Assembly (NCBI RefSeq): GCF_023657445.1
Contig: NZ_JAGTWY010000001.1
Location: 2,232,001-2,296,000, forward strand
Direction: 5' to 3'
DNA length: 64,000 nt
Source of the DNA: Marinobacter sediminum
GTDB taxonomy: Bacteria; Pseudomonadota; Gammaproteobacteria; Pseudomonadales; Oleiphilaceae
Below are positions 1-8,828 of the stretch, piece after piece; the first letter of the stretch is position 1; every line of letters begins with the position of its first letter. A model generated the notes under the pieces. The model was not told the DNA's origin. It ran no database searches and saw only the letters and a list, made by a program, of their open reading frames with translations. The translations under genes and the position numbers were made by a program.

Positions 1-98
1 CGATGATCTACAACACACGCATACAGTCGTTTCCGGACCTGATTCTGGCCAGACTGTTCCGGTTCCGGGCGGCGAAACAGTTCCCGACCGGGGACTGA
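1..98 (+). CDS. C-terminal end of a LemA-family protein (partial)
   Basis: The open frame beginning at base 3 encodes the last 31 residues of a protein whose start lies outside the window; the TGA is at 96-98. The peptide contains YNTRIQSFPD followed by ARLFRFR, which resembles the conserved C-terminal stretch of LemA-family proteins (YNT-x-IQ-x-FP, then LFGF). LemA proteins are membrane-anchored helical proteins of unclear function. The stop codon abuts the stop of the convergent crotonase gene with no gap. The assignment rests only on this short tail. Confidence 0.6.
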   Translation, partial: MIYNTRIQSFPDLILARLFRFRAAKQFPTGD

Positions 99-797
99 TT
101 AGCCGCTAAGACCGAGACTGGCGGCATCCTGCTCGATACAACGATCCAGCAGCGCCAGATATTCAGCCTTGGACTTGAGCTTGGTTTCCTTGTGCGCCCG
201 CATGTTCAGCTTACGGAATTGCTGCGCCAGCTCGTTTGCCCGCACCATCAGCTGTTCCGGAGCTACAACTTCGTCGAGGAAACCGGCTTCCACAGCACCC
301 TCGGGGCTATAGATTTCAGCATTCACGACTGAGCGATAGAAATGTGCGGGAGCCAGCCGGTGACGCGCGATCTCAATACCGGCATGGTGCATGGTCATGC
401 CGATGGCAACCTCGTTCAGGCCAAGTTTGAAACCGCCCTCAATGCCAATTCGGTGATCTACGGAGAGCATGATGAAAGCACCCTTGGCAATGGCGTGGCC
501 ACTGCAGGCGCCGATCACCGGGAACGGGAAGGCTGACAAACGGCGGGTCAGTTTTGAGCCCACACTTACCAGAGCAGACGCCTCATCCGGACCTTTCTGC
601 ATCTCTTTGAGGTCATAACCTCCGGAAAAAATACCCGGTTGCCCGGTCAGGATAACCACGGCCTCATCCCTCTCCGCGCGATCCAGCGCCGAGTTCAGCG
701 CCTCAAACACTTCATGGCTGAGGGCATTCGCCTTGCCGTTGGCAATAGTGATCGTCGCGACGCCGTCATTGAATTGGTAATCTACAAGGTCCGTCAC
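99..797 (-). CDS. Crotonase/enoyl-CoA hydratase-isomerase family protein
   Basis: A 232-residue protein of the crotonase superfamily, which acts on acyl-CoA thioesters in the cytoplasm. The first oxyanion-hole segment is visible as SGGYDLKEM (about residues 58-66), the second as CSGHAIAKGAF (about 98-108), and a glutamate of the hydratase type lies in LNEVAIGM. It is slightly shorter than typical enoyl-CoA hydratases (about 255-260). The substrate cannot be read from sequence; fatty-acid or branched-chain catabolism is likely. It is convergent with the LemA-like gene and upstream of another hydrolase on the same strand. Confidence 0.85.
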   Translation of the reverse strand: MTDLVDYQFNDGVATITIANGKANALSHEVFEALNSALDRAERDEAVVILTGQPGIFSGGYDLKEMQKGPDEASALVSVGSKLTRRLSAFPFPVIGACSGHAIAKGAFIMLSVDHRIGIEGGFKLGLNEVAIGMTMHHAGIEIARHRLAPAHFYRSVVNAEIYSPEGAVEAGFLDEVVAPEQLMVRANELAQQFRKLNMRAHKETKLKSKAEYLALLDRCIEQDAASLGLSG

Positions 798-863
798 CGG
801 CCTCTCCTTTCGTTCAGGTTATCGTAATTTTGCGGTGAACTTTGCCACCTTCTCAGCAGCTTC

Positions 864-1745
864 TCAATCCTGTTTTCCCACCGATGCAGGCTCAAAAAAA
901 GCATTCATATGCTCTGCAACCTCCTGAGGTTTCTCTTCCTGCAGAAAGTGCCCGGCCTTTACCTCTGCAACCCGGATGTCCGTGAAGCAGCTCTCGATGT
1001 GATTCAGGTACTCCGGGATGATCACATGGTCCCGATTGCCATAGATATAAATACTCGGCATCGGCCAGACGTGATCGGACAGGGTAGCCCAACGTTTGGC
1101 GTCGCTGTCGAAGGTACGGTAATAGTTGGCTGCGGCGGCCGGCGTGCCAGCGATCGCATACATACGCACGTACTCGGCAACGGAATCTTCCGGTACGGGC
1201 TGCTCCGCACCTCTCAGAAAATACCGGATCCAGACTTCCTCGTTTCCGGGAATCATCGCTTCCGCCATACCCGGCGCCTGCTGGAAGTGCTGATACCAGT
1301 ACGCTTTACCACTCCCCGAACGCACTTTTTCAACAACCTCCATGTTGCCCTTCAGGTTGTTAATAACGGCAATGTTCATGATCGCCAGCCTCGAAACCCG
1401 TTCCGGAATCGCCAGAGCAACTTCCTGCGCAACAACGCCGCCCCAGTCGTGCCCCACCAGCTGAAACCGGTTGATGCCGAGGGCATCCAGCATGCTGATC
1501 ACATCCTGCGCCAGTTCGGCCTTGTGGTAATGCTCCCTGCCGACCGTACGTTCACTGTCGCCCAGGCCGCGCAGGTCGGGCGCAATAATATGGAAGCCTG
1601 CATTCAGATAACGACCGACATGCTCCCAGCAATAGGAGCTTTCCGGCCAGCCATGAATCATCACCAGCGGTGTTCCGCTGCCGGCATCGCGGTAGGTAAA
1701 GGTGCCACGAGGTGTGGTCAGTGTCCTTGGATCGCTCAGAAACAT
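864..1745 (-). CDS. Alpha/beta-fold hydrolase (epoxide hydrolase/haloalkane dehalogenase-like)
   Basis: A 293-residue alpha/beta hydrolase. The oxyanion motif HGWPES and the nucleophile elbow VGHDWGG (Asp nucleophile) are both present, and the catalytic histidine is in AGHFLQEEKP near the C-terminus. An aspartate nucleophile points to the epoxide hydrolase and haloalkane dehalogenase group rather than serine esterases. I chose the ATG at 1745, which has a GGGAACGGA-like ribosome site; an upstream TTG at 1778 would add 11 residues. The natural substrate is unknown. Confidence 0.82.
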   Translation of the reverse strand: MFLSDPRTLTTPRGTFTYRDAGSGTPLVMIHGWPESSYCWEHVGRYLNAGFHIIAPDLRGLGDSERTVGREHYHKAELAQDVISMLDALGINRFQLVGHDWGGVVAQEVALAIPERVSRLAIMNIAVINNLKGNMEVVEKVRSGSGKAYWYQHFQQAPGMAEAMIPGNEEVWIRYFLRGAEQPVPEDSVAEYVRMYAIAGTPAAAANYYRTFDSDAKRWATLSDHVWPMPSIYIYGNRDHVIIPEYLNHIESCFTDIRVAEVKAGHFLQEEKPQEVAEHMNAFFEPASVGKQD

Positions 1746-1887
1746 TCGCCGGTCCGTTCCCTGTTTTGGATTATTCAATATGGTTGCATAACGAAACCCA
1801 ACTCTATTGTCGTGAGCCTCCCATGTCCAGACGGATAACAGCTACCCTTACAGGAGACTAAATTCAAAACCGCTGGAGCACCCGACC

Positions 1888-3381
1888 ATGAAACCTGAAC
1901 TCCCCCAAATGCCGGCACTGAAGCTGGACGTAGACCATCGCATACCGGCTTCCTGGGATTTCGACACCGGTGTGAGCCTTGTGCTCCTTGTGCCGGAGGG
2001 AAAACATAATGCCCTGGCGAAGACCCCCTGGGACGATTTCCTGAAACTGCGCCTCGCTGATTTCCCCGACGACACCAATCCGATACTGATTTCCGGCCCC
2101 AGAGGCACGCGCACCGCCATTGCCTTTGTCTCGGATGATGTCAGCGGATTCAAATCCCTTAGCCAGGCGCGCAAACTGATCGCACCACTGATGGCCGAGC
2201 ACTCCCAAAAGATCAATGTAATCTCCCTGCTTGATCAGTCACCTGCTGCCTGCATCATGGCCGAAGCCCTGGTCGCTGCGGCCTTCGCCGCCCTGTTCCC
2301 GCTACCCAAAATCTCTGACAAAGCCGCTGAAAAACCATCCCTGACAGCCATGAACTTCTTTGGCGCGTTTGAGGCGGCTGACTTTCGCTACGTCAAGGCG
2401 ACCGCCGAGGGCAACAATCTGGCCCGATGGCTAACCCACCTGCCGGGGAATTACCTGACACCGGGAATTTACCGCGAATACGCCGAAGCACTGGCACAGG
2501 CCGAAGGCTGGGAAGCTGAATTTTACGACCTGGAGCAACTGGAAGGCCTGGGGGCCGGCGCTTTTTTATCCGTGGTTAAGGCCAGCCCTGTCCGGGATGC
2601 CGGAATACTACGGCTGCGTTACCGACTGAAGGGCGCTGAAGATCGGCCGCTTGCCCTTATTGGCAAAGGCATATGCTTCGATACCGGTGGCAGCAGCCTC
2701 AAAGTGGGCGGCGGCATGCTGGGTATGCACGGCGATATGCAGGGCAGCGCCGTGGCGCTTGGAACCCTGCTAGCCCTGACGCGTCTCAATTTTTCCCAGC
2801 CTGTAGACTGTTGGCTTGCCCTGGCGGAAAACCACATCGGCTCACGGGCGGTCAAGTGCAATGATGTCATTACGGCACTGAATGGCACCACCATCGAATT
2901 GATCAATACGGATGCCGAGGGGCGCATGGTATTGGCTGACACCCTCGCCCTCGCCTGCCGACAAAAACCCCGCGCCATTCTGGATTACGCCACGCTCACC
3001 GGCGCAGTAGTCGCGAGCCTGGGCCAGCGCATGGCCGGCGCAATCACCAACCGGCGACATTGGGTTGAGCCCATCATCCAGACCGGCGAGCACTGTGGTG
3101 AACGGGTCTGGCCATTTCCGTACCAGGACGATTACGACGAAGACCTCAAGTCTGATGTCGCAGATACGCTTCAGTGCCGGACCGCAGGAGCCGGCGATCA
3201 TATCTACGCGGCAAGGTTTCTCGGGAAATTCGTGGATAAGGACGTTGACTGGGTTCACGTGGACATGGCTTCAACTGGCACTCACAAGGGCGGACTCGCG
3301 CACATACCTACCGACATTCAGGGATTCGGCGTGCGCTTTGGCGTCGAATGGTTCAAACGAATTGCCGGTGAGTCTCGGTAA
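1888..3381 (+). CDS. Leucyl aminopeptidase family protein (peptidase family M17)
   Basis: A 497-residue M17 aminopeptidase, a two-metal cytosolic enzyme that removes N-terminal residues from peptides. The metal and catalytic signature GKGICFDTGGSSLK spans about residues 259-272 (metal-binding Lys260, catalytic Lys272), and the family signature NTDAEGR is at about 340-346. Length and domain layout (N-terminal alpha/beta domain, C-terminal catalytic domain) are normal. A GGAG ribosome site precedes the ATG. It diverges from the alpha/beta hydrolase gene with a 142-base gap. It resembles the PepB/PepA-like paralogue found beside MDR genes rather than classical PepA. Confidence 0.9.
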   Translation: MKPELPQMPALKLDVDHRIPASWDFDTGVSLVLLVPEGKHNALAKTPWDDFLKLRLADFPDDTNPILISGPRGTRTAIAFVSDDVSGFKSLSQARKLIAPLMAEHSQKINVISLLDQSPAACIMAEALVAAAFAALFPLPKISDKAAEKPSLTAMNFFGAFEAADFRYVKATAEGNNLARWLTHLPGNYLTPGIYREYAEALAQAEGWEAEFYDLEQLEGLGAGAFLSVVKASPVRDAGILRLRYRLKGAEDRPLALIGKGICFDTGGSSLKVGGGMLGMHGDMQGSAVALGTLLALTRLNFSQPVDCWLALAENHIGSRAVKCNDVITALNGTTIELINTDAEGRMVLADTLALACRQKPRAILDYATLTGAVVASLGQRMAGAITNRRHWVEPIIQTGEHCGERVWPFPYQDDYDEDLKSDVADTLQCRTAGAGDHIYAARFLGKFVDKDVDWVHVDMASTGTHKGGLAHIPTDIQGFGVRFGVEWFKRIAGESR

Positions 3382-3463
3382 ACCCACAGGGCCGGATTAC
3401 CCATGAACCGAGTACCCTGATGCCCGTATAACGTCCAAACCAAGAATACTGGAGGCCATTGAT

Positions 3464-4471
3464 ATGAAACGCATTACTCTTTCCGAACCAGGCGGCCTCG
3501 AACAGCTGCACCTCGATAACGGCCCGGAACCAGGCGAACCGGGGCCCGGAGAAATTCGTGTGCGTCTTCACGCCAGCTCCCTCAACTTCCACGACTACGC
3601 GGTTGTTTCCGGAGCAATCCCGACCAAGAACGGTCGTATCCCCATGGCCGATGGTGCTGGTGTAGTGGAAGCCACAGGCGAGGGTGTCAGCGAATTCAAG
3701 GTCGGTGACCATGTGGTGTCGACCTTTTTTCCCCACTGGCTGGATGGCCCCGCACCCATTGATAATTTCAGCACCACCCCCGGTGACGGCCAGGATGGTT
3801 ACGCGCGAGAACAGGTGGTCCGCCCCACAAACTGGTTTACCCACGCGCCGAAAGGCTACAGCCACGCCGAAGCCGCCACGCTCACCACCGCAGGGCTGAC
3901 TGCCTGGCGGGCACTGGTCGTCGATGGTGGCCTGAAGGCAGGCGACACCGTGCTGACCCTGGGCACCGGTGGTGTGTCCATCTTTGCCCTGCAGTTTGCA
4001 AAAATGATGGGGGCGCGGGTGATTTCCACATCTTCCTCAGACGAAAAACTGGAGCGGCTTCTTGCCCTGGGCGCGGACCACATCATCAACTACACATCGA
4101 CACCGGCCTGGGGAGAGAAGGTCAAAGAGCTGACTGACGGTCAGGGCGTCGACCACGTTGTTGAGGTGGGCGGCCCCGGTACGCTGCCGGAATCCATTGA
4201 AGCCGTTCGCATTGGCGGGCACATCTCTCTGATCGGGGTTCTTACGGGCCGCGCCGGTGAAGTTCCCACGGCGAAACTCATGGCCAAACAGGCCCGCCTG
4301 CAGGGCTTGATCGTAGGCAGCCGGGCGCATCAGCACGAGATGATTCGCGCCATAGAGGCCAACAACATGCATCCGATCCTCGACCGGTCCTTTGCACTGG
4401 AAGAGATTGCCGACGCTTTCCGCCATGAGGAATCCGGCAAGCACTTCGGAAAGATCTGTCTGGAGTTTTGA
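3464..4471 (+). CDS. Zinc-type medium-chain alcohol dehydrogenase/quinone oxidoreductase family protein
   Basis: A 335-residue MDR-superfamily NAD(P)-dependent oxidoreductase. The N-terminal GroES-like domain includes SSLNFHDYAV and ADGAGVVEATG, and the Rossmann fold has LTLGTGGVSIFALQFAKMMG (about residues 163-182). Structural zinc cysteines are not visible, so it is closer to the zinc-independent quinone oxidoreductase branch. A strong GGAGG site lies 8 bases before the ATG. It lies 82 bases downstream of the aminopeptidase on the same strand, so co-transcription is plausible. Substrate unknown. Confidence 0.86.
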   Translation: MKRITLSEPGGLEQLHLDNGPEPGEPGPGEIRVRLHASSLNFHDYAVVSGAIPTKNGRIPMADGAGVVEATGEGVSEFKVGDHVVSTFFPHWLDGPAPIDNFSTTPGDGQDGYAREQVVRPTNWFTHAPKGYSHAEAATLTTAGLTAWRALVVDGGLKAGDTVLTLGTGGVSIFALQFAKMMGARVISTSSSDEKLERLLALGADHIINYTSTPAWGEKVKELTDGQGVDHVVEVGGPGTLPESIEAVRIGGHISLIGVLTGRAGEVPTAKLMAKQARLQGLIVGSRAHQHEMIRAIEANNMHPILDRSFALEEIADAFRHEESGKHFGKICLEF

Positions 4472-4528
4472 TCTCAAATCGCTGTGGGCCGCTTAACCGA
4501 CCGATTCCGGTCAATTAACGGTCACATT

Positions 4529-4558
4529 CCCTGAGCGCCTGGTTTCAGGCGCTCAGGG
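4529..4558. terminator. Perfect 13-bp hairpin between convergent genes
   Basis: The arms 4529-4541 (CCCTGAGCGCCTG) and 4546-4558 are perfect reverse complements around a GTTT loop. The hairpin lies 57 bases after the MDR stop and 65 bases after the convergent metallopeptidase stop, so it can serve both directions. There is no clear U tract on either side, which makes it a probable but not textbook intrinsic terminator. Confidence 0.7.
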
Positions 4559-4585
4559 CCACCTGTCCTTGTGTTGCCAACAAAG

Positions 4586-4594
4586 TTATCCACA
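4586..4594 (+). promoter_or_regulatory. Perfect consensus DnaA box
   Basis: TTATCCACA at 4586-4594 matches the DnaA-box consensus exactly. A degenerate copy (TGTGGGCAA) follows on the opposite strand at about 4600-4608, and GTTGCC/GGCAAC arms flank the pair. The site is in a non-coding convergent gap. A single box does not make an origin; it could titrate or bind DnaA. The match could also be chance. Confidence 0.45.
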
Positions 4595-4623
4595 GTTTCT
4601 GTGGGCAACTTATTGTTAACGTT

Positions 4624-5589
4624 TCAGCGTCCCTGAGCCCCCCGGCGCAGCCAGTCATGTACAAACGCCAGTTTACGCTGGGCAGTCTGCGACAACACAA
4701 AGGGATAGAGATCCGAGAGCCCCATGGACCGGTTAACGTGATTAACCCGTATCGCCAATGAGGCTGCCACGTTAATCAGACGGGCTGTGTCCGGTTCCGC
4801 ATACGGGTCCCAATGGGGGCCAGGCACTTCCGGTGACGACAGGCCCGCGGCAATAAAGCTGTCCGTAATGTCCGTCAGATGCAGCAGGTGCGCTGCCGTC
4901 TCGGCCCAGTCTTCGTGGGGGTGTGCAGACGCGTAGGAAGTCAGGTAAAACTGCTTCCATTCGGGCGGTGGCCCGTTGTGATAGTGGTACTGGAGCGCAG
5001 CCGGATAATCCCTGCGTTCATCACCGAATACCTCCCGGAATGCATCAAGAAAGTCGTCACGCAGGCTGAGGCGCCACCAGAGCATGTGAGAAATCTCATG
5101 GCGCATATGGCCGACCATTGTGCGGTATGGTTCCTGAAGAGCCTGACGCCGGGTTGCCCGCACTACCGGATCGGCTTCCGCGACACTGATGGTCACCACG
5201 CCATTAGCATGCCCCATGGCCACCGGCGTCAGTCCCTCGGCGAGCATGTGAAAAACGGGGCGCGTACCGGGGTCTTCCGGTCGGAACCAGTGCCAGCGCC
5301 CGAGATTGTCCAGTGTCCAGCGCTTTGCTGCTTCGGTTTCAGCCCAGTTAGGCATGGCGTTGAAAATATTCGGATCCGGTGCCAGTGCAGTCATCGCACA
5401 GGAGCGGCAGAAGGCGCCTTCCTTTGGCGCAATCCAGTTGCATCCGATGATTTCCCGATTTGCACAGAAAGGCCGCATGGGAAGAAAGGCTCGCGCCTGC
5501 GGATCGTAGGCGACGGGCATACCATCGGCGGTGGTCAGGTTATCGAACCAGAGTGAGCCCGAACCCAGGGGGTTAGAGAATACCAACAT
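4624..5589 (-). CDS. Putative zinc-binding metallopeptidase with N-terminal zinc ribbon
   Basis: A protein of about 321 residues. The N-terminal part holds cysteines suited to a zinc ribbon (CANREIIGC followed by FCRSC). The middle contains RHEISHMLWW, an HExxH zinc-protease motif, with a downstream HPHEDWAETAAH that can supply the third ligand. This matches the putative zinc-binding metallopeptidase family found in many proteobacteria, whose substrate is unknown. I prefer the ATG at 5589 because the protein then begins MLVFSNP, as relatives do; an upstream ATG at 5616 adds nine residues. Three inverted repeats lie just upstream. Confidence 0.8.
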   Translation of the reverse strand: MLVFSNPLGSGSLWFDNLTTADGMPVAYDPQARAFLPMRPFCANREIIGCNWIAPKEGAFCRSCAMTALAPDPNIFNAMPNWAETEAAKRWTLDNLGRWHWFRPEDPGTRPVFHMLAEGLTPVAMGHANGVVTISVAEADPVVRATRRQALQEPYRTMVGHMRHEISHMLWWRLSLRDDFLDAFREVFGDERRDYPAALQYHYHNGPPPEWKQFYLTSYASAHPHEDWAETAAHLLHLTDITDSFIAAGLSSPEVPGPHWDPYAEPDTARLINVAASLAIRVNHVNRSMGLSDLYPFVLSQTAQRKLAFVHDWLRRGAQGR

Positions 5590-5626
5590 GATGCAAGTGC
5601 TCCAGCTGAGCGACATGAGACGTGAG

Positions 5627-5680
5627 ACCGGGAATCATTCCCGGTACCGTAACCACTCACGGTACAGGCGTTTGGCAAAC
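5627..5680. repeat. Three adjacent inverted repeats upstream of the metallopeptidase gene
   Basis: Three perfect inverted repeats lie within 54 bases: ACCGGGAAT-c-ATTCCCGGT (5627-5645), GTACCGT-8 nt-ACGGTAC (5644-5665) and GTTTG-g-CAAAC (5670-5680). They lie 38-91 bases upstream of the minus-strand start at 5589, so they may be operators or a structured leader. The remaining intergenic sequence to 5876 shows no gene that I can support. Confidence 0.5.
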
Positions 5681-5876
5681 TCATTCAATGAATTAAAGAA
5701 CTCAATTAACTCTTCTCAGGGCCCGGTAAGGGTATTCCCTCCCCCTCAACCCGCTCAACAAGGCCGCTGTTCCGCTGCAATTCGATCCCACTGGTACCAT
5801 TCTGAAGCCCATGTGGGGGGGCTATGCGGCCATATAGGCGAACAGTTCAGCGGTACCGGGCCGGAGGTGAGCCGGC

Positions 5877-6260
5877 CTAGAAACTGGACAGCTCATCTTG
5901 CAGGTCGCGCTTCAGTTCTTCCGCCTCGGTTATCCAGAGAGTACTGTCGGCACCCGGAAATACGCCAATTTCCAGGCCGTCCCTGGTCAGACCCGGCACC
6001 CACTTCTTGAAGAAGTCAGGCAGGGAAATGCTTTTCGGCGAGAGATCGTCCGATCCTTTCGCGTACTCCGTCGCGAACGCGGCACTGGGCCAGACCGGTA
6101 AATGCGCCACACCGTCTTCTTCGGAAACAATCTTCAGAAAAAAGTTCTCGGCATTGACCAGTATCCAGATCTCGCGCTCCTCGAGCACTTCACTCAGAAA
6201 GTAGTCGTATCGATCTTCGCCATTCATTTCGAGTATTTGTGTCAACTGGTCACTGCTCAT
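5877..6260 (-). CDS. DUF2750 domain-containing protein
   Basis: A 127-residue acidic cytosolic protein. The segment with ILVNAENFFLKI and HLPVWPSAAFATEYA, followed by LPDFFKKWVPGL, matches the DUF2750 family pattern, whose function is unknown. There are no signal peptide or membrane segments. It stands alone between two gaps. A GGCCGG-7 nt-CCGGCC hairpin at 5859-5877 overlaps the stop codon and may slow or end transcription. Confidence 0.78.
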   Translation of the reverse strand: MSSDQLTQILEMNGEDRYDYFLSEVLEEREIWILVNAENFFLKIVSEEDGVAHLPVWPSAAFATEYAKGSDDLSPKSISLPDFFKKWVPGLTRDGLEIGVFPGADSTLWITEAEELKRDLQDELSSF

Positions 6261-6471
6261 AATGTTTCGCTACTCCGATGGATTGCTCTCAGAACCTGTA
6301 TGCCCGGGAGCCTATCACGTATTCCTCCGAAACCATTTAGCGTTTTCATGAAACACTGATGCAGCAGCCTGTACCAAACAGTGAACGAACCGTGACTCTT
6401 TTGTGATGAATGCCCCTGCGGCCTTTAGGGATACTAAACTGGAAATAATAACCCTGACAGGAGTCAGAATC

Positions 6472-7170
6472 ATGAAACGAGTCATCATCACACTGGCACT
6501 GGCTGCCGCGCCCATCCTCTCGCAGGCCGCCGAATTTGATGTAGAGATACACAATCCGACGCGCGGCCTGTACTTCACCCCGCTGCTGGTTACTGCCCAC
6601 CCTGCGGGTGTCACACTGTTTGAGACTGGCAGTGCAGCGTCCAGTGAGCTTCAGGCGATGGCAGAAGGTGGCGACATTTCCGGACTGGTCACGCTAATGA
6701 ATACGGCCGGAGCGACCACAGTCCAGGATCCGGCCGCTGGCCTGCTGATCCCAGGGGCTAGCGCGACCGCCACACTCAATACCGACAACGCCGCTGCCAA
6801 TACCCAGCTGTCGATTGTGGCAATGCTGTTGCCTACCAACGATGGCTTTCTGGCACTCAACAACCTGGAAGTACCCACCGAACCCGGCACCTACACCTAC
6901 AACCTGAACGCTTATGATGCCGGCACCGAAGCCAACGATGAGGTTCGCGGCAGTGGCACTCCCGGGCAGCCTGGTATGCCAGTACCTCCGCCGCTGGATC
7001 CCGTGTTGGGTAACAATGGCACAGGTGCCGCCAGCTCGGCTGAAGGTTATGTACACATCCACCGCGGCAATCTGGGCGATACCGATCTCACCGGTGGCAA
7101 CAGCGACATCGTCAGCACGCTGCACCGGTGGTTGAACCCGGTGGCCCGCGTGACCGTCACAGTGAAATAG
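6472..7170 (+). CDS. Spondin domain-containing exported protein (first of tandem pair)
   Basis: A 232-residue protein with a Sec signal peptide (cleavage expected near SQAAEF). The body fits the spondin_N family: IHNPTRGLYFTPLLVTAHP at the start, then a conserved YDAGTEANDE segment. These domains have a beta-sandwich fold and occur in secreted bacterial proteins of unknown role; in eukaryotes they mediate adhesion. I chose the ATG at 6472, after a GACAGGAG ribosome site, so that the signal peptide is intact. It lies 14 bases before a paralogue and is probably co-transcribed with it. Confidence 0.82.
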   Translation: MKRVIITLALAAAPILSQAAEFDVEIHNPTRGLYFTPLLVTAHPAGVTLFETGSAASSELQAMAEGGDISGLVTLMNTAGATTVQDPAAGLLIPGASATATLNTDNAAANTQLSIVAMLLPTNDGFLALNNLEVPTEPGTYTYNLNAYDAGTEANDEVRGSGTPGQPGMPVPPPLDPVLGNNGTGAASSAEGYVHIHRGNLGDTDLTGGNSDIVSTLHRWLNPVARVTVTVK

Positions 7171-7184
7171 ACAGGAGGTGCACC

Positions 7185-7904
7185 ATGCTTTTTCGCAAAC
7201 AGATGCTCGTACTCCTGCCTCTGGCTGCCTTGGTGGCCGGCTGTAGTTCTGACAACGACAACCCACTGACCAGTGCCCGGGAATATCGCTATCAGGTAAC
7301 CATCACCAACCTTACCGCAGGGCAACCGTTATCCCCCGCCGCCGTGGTTCTTCATCGTTCCGACTGGCAGGCCTTTACCCTGGGTGTACCTGCCTCGGTC
7401 GAGCTGGAGACATTGGCCGAAGGTGGAGACAACAGTGACTTCATAGCGGCAGCAGGTGCCGATAGCAATGTCCGATCCACCGCGTCCGGCCAGGGTGTTA
7501 TCGTCCCGGGTGCCTCTGAGCAAATTACGGCCTCGGCCTCGGTTAGCTCCGACGATGAGGTGCTGCTGAGCTGGGCCTCAATGCCTGTGAACACCAATGA
7601 TGGTGTGGCAGCAGTTCGCGGTGTGGATCTCAGCGGTTTGGCGGTCGGCGATAGCAAGACCTTCCTGGCCATCAGTTACGATGCCGGCACCGAAGCCAAC
7701 AGCGAATCTGCAGATACTGTACCCGGGCCCGCCGCCAGCGGACTGGCCGAGGGCTTTAACGCCGCCCGGGACGATGTGAGAGATGCCGTTTACATCCATG
7801 CCGGCGTAGTGACCCAGGACGATGGCCTCAGTACCTCTATGCTTGGGGGAAGTCAGCGCTGGGACAACCCGATTGCCAGTGTCCGGGTTGAAAGGCTGCA
7901 ATAG
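7185..7904 (+). CDS. Spondin domain-containing lipoprotein (second of tandem pair)
   Basis: A 239-residue paralogue of the preceding gene, sharing the YDAGTEAN segment and the domain layout, but with a lipoprotein signal (LVAGC lipobox near residue 20) instead of a soluble signal peptide. Residues after the cysteine are SSDND, compatible with outer-membrane sorting. The ATG at 7185 follows a strong AGGAGGTG site. The pair probably arose by duplication, giving one soluble and one anchored form. A terminator follows. Confidence 0.82.
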   Translation: MLFRKQMLVLLPLAALVAGCSSDNDNPLTSAREYRYQVTITNLTAGQPLSPAAVVLHRSDWQAFTLGVPASVELETLAEGGDNSDFIAAAGADSNVRSTASGQGVIVPGASEQITASASVSSDDEVLLSWASMPVNTNDGVAAVRGVDLSGLAVGDSKTFLAISYDAGTEANSESADTVPGPAASGLAEGFNAARDDVRDAVYIHAGVVTQDDGLSTSMLGGSQRWDNPIASVRVERLQ

Positions 7905-7927
7905 GCTTCTGAAAAAACCACAAACAG

Positions 7928-7958
7928 GAAGCGCCGCTCTCAACAGCGGCGCTTCTTT
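7928..7958. terminator. Intrinsic terminator after the spondin pair
   Basis: An 11-bp perfect stem (7928-7938 with 7945-7955, arm GAAGCGCCGCT) with a CTCAAC loop is followed by TTTCT on the plus strand. It ends the spondin operon and lies before the stop of the convergent regulator gene. Confidence 0.8.
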
Positions 7959-7992
7959 CTATCAACAGTTCGGCAGGCATACCCCCGGGGCG

Positions 7993-8757
7993 CTAACCGG
8001 GCCGGTACCCCAAATGCCGGGAAATCTCCTCCCCGGCCTTCCTCAACTCACCGATCCATTCATCTTTTCTCCGCTCGATGGGCGCAGACACTGACAGTCC
8101 AGCACTTACATTGCCTGACTGTTCAAAAAGCAGGACACCAATACAACCCACGCCAATCTCAGCTTCTTCGTTGTCCAGCGCATAGCCCTGTCGAACGCTG
8201 ATGAAACAGGCTTCTTCAAGCTTCTCCAGCGAAGACAGCGTATTGCGGGTGTAGGCAGGCAGGTTGGTTCGACGGGCGTAGCTCTCAATCGCGTCCTCCC
8301 CCGCAAGGCCCAGCATGAGCTTACCCACAGCGGTGACATGCAACGGAGCGCGACTGCCTACAATCTGGTTGACATGCATCATGCGATTTGGCGTGACCTT
8401 TTCAAAATAGATCACCACATCACCTTCCCGGATCGTGAGATTGATGGTTTCACCCAATCGATCACACAATTCCTGCATGTATGGGAGCGAGACAGCTCGC
8501 AGGTCAATATCCGAATGCAGACGGTTGCTCAGTTGCAGCAACCTCTGGCCCAAACGGTAATCCCCATTTGAGTCCCGCTCAACAAACCGGTTGCTGGTCA
8601 GTGACTGAAGAATCCGGTAGGCCGTTGACGGCGCCAGCCCGGTCTCTGCGCTCAGCGCTTTCAGCTTGACTGGCTTGGAATAACGGCCAATTGCATCCAT
8701 CAGCAACGCGGCCCGGTCAATTACCTGAATGCGTGGTTCGATCTTGGTATCAGTCAT
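7993..8757 (-). CDS. bhcR: IclR-family regulator of the beta-hydroxyaspartate cycle
   Basis: A 254-residue IclR-family regulator. The N-terminal winged helix contains LSAETGLAPSTAYRILQSL, and the C-terminal effector domain contains APLHVTAVGKLML and the GVGCIGVLLFE segment. It is divergent from the bhcABCD operon, as in characterised BHA-cycle clusters, where BhcR senses glyoxylate. The identification therefore leans on context as well as family. The ATG at 8757 is preferred over an upstream start at 8793 because the protein then begins MTDTKIEPRIQV directly before the HTH. Two matching palindromes lie in the divergent gap. Confidence 0.85.
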   Translation of the reverse strand: MTDTKIEPRIQVIDRAALLMDAIGRYSKPVKLKALSAETGLAPSTAYRILQSLTSNRFVERDSNGDYRLGQRLLQLSNRLHSDIDLRAVSLPYMQELCDRLGETINLTIREGDVVIYFEKVTPNRMMHVNQIVGSRAPLHVTAVGKLMLGLAGEDAIESYARRTNLPAYTRNTLSSLEKLEEACFISVRQGYALDNEEAEIGVGCIGVLLFEQSGNVSAGLSVSAPIERRKDEWIGELRKAGEEISRHLGYRPG

Positions 8758-8828
8758 CAGGCGCTCCGGATTAGAAGACCAGGTCAGGTTCAAGGTAAGT
8801 CTACGGTCATTTTATAATACGGATTACA

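Noticed and set aside
909..1838. A 309-codon plus-strand open frame
   Set aside because: It is antisense to the alpha/beta hydrolase, whose catalytic motifs are clear; the plus-strand frame has no recognisable domain.
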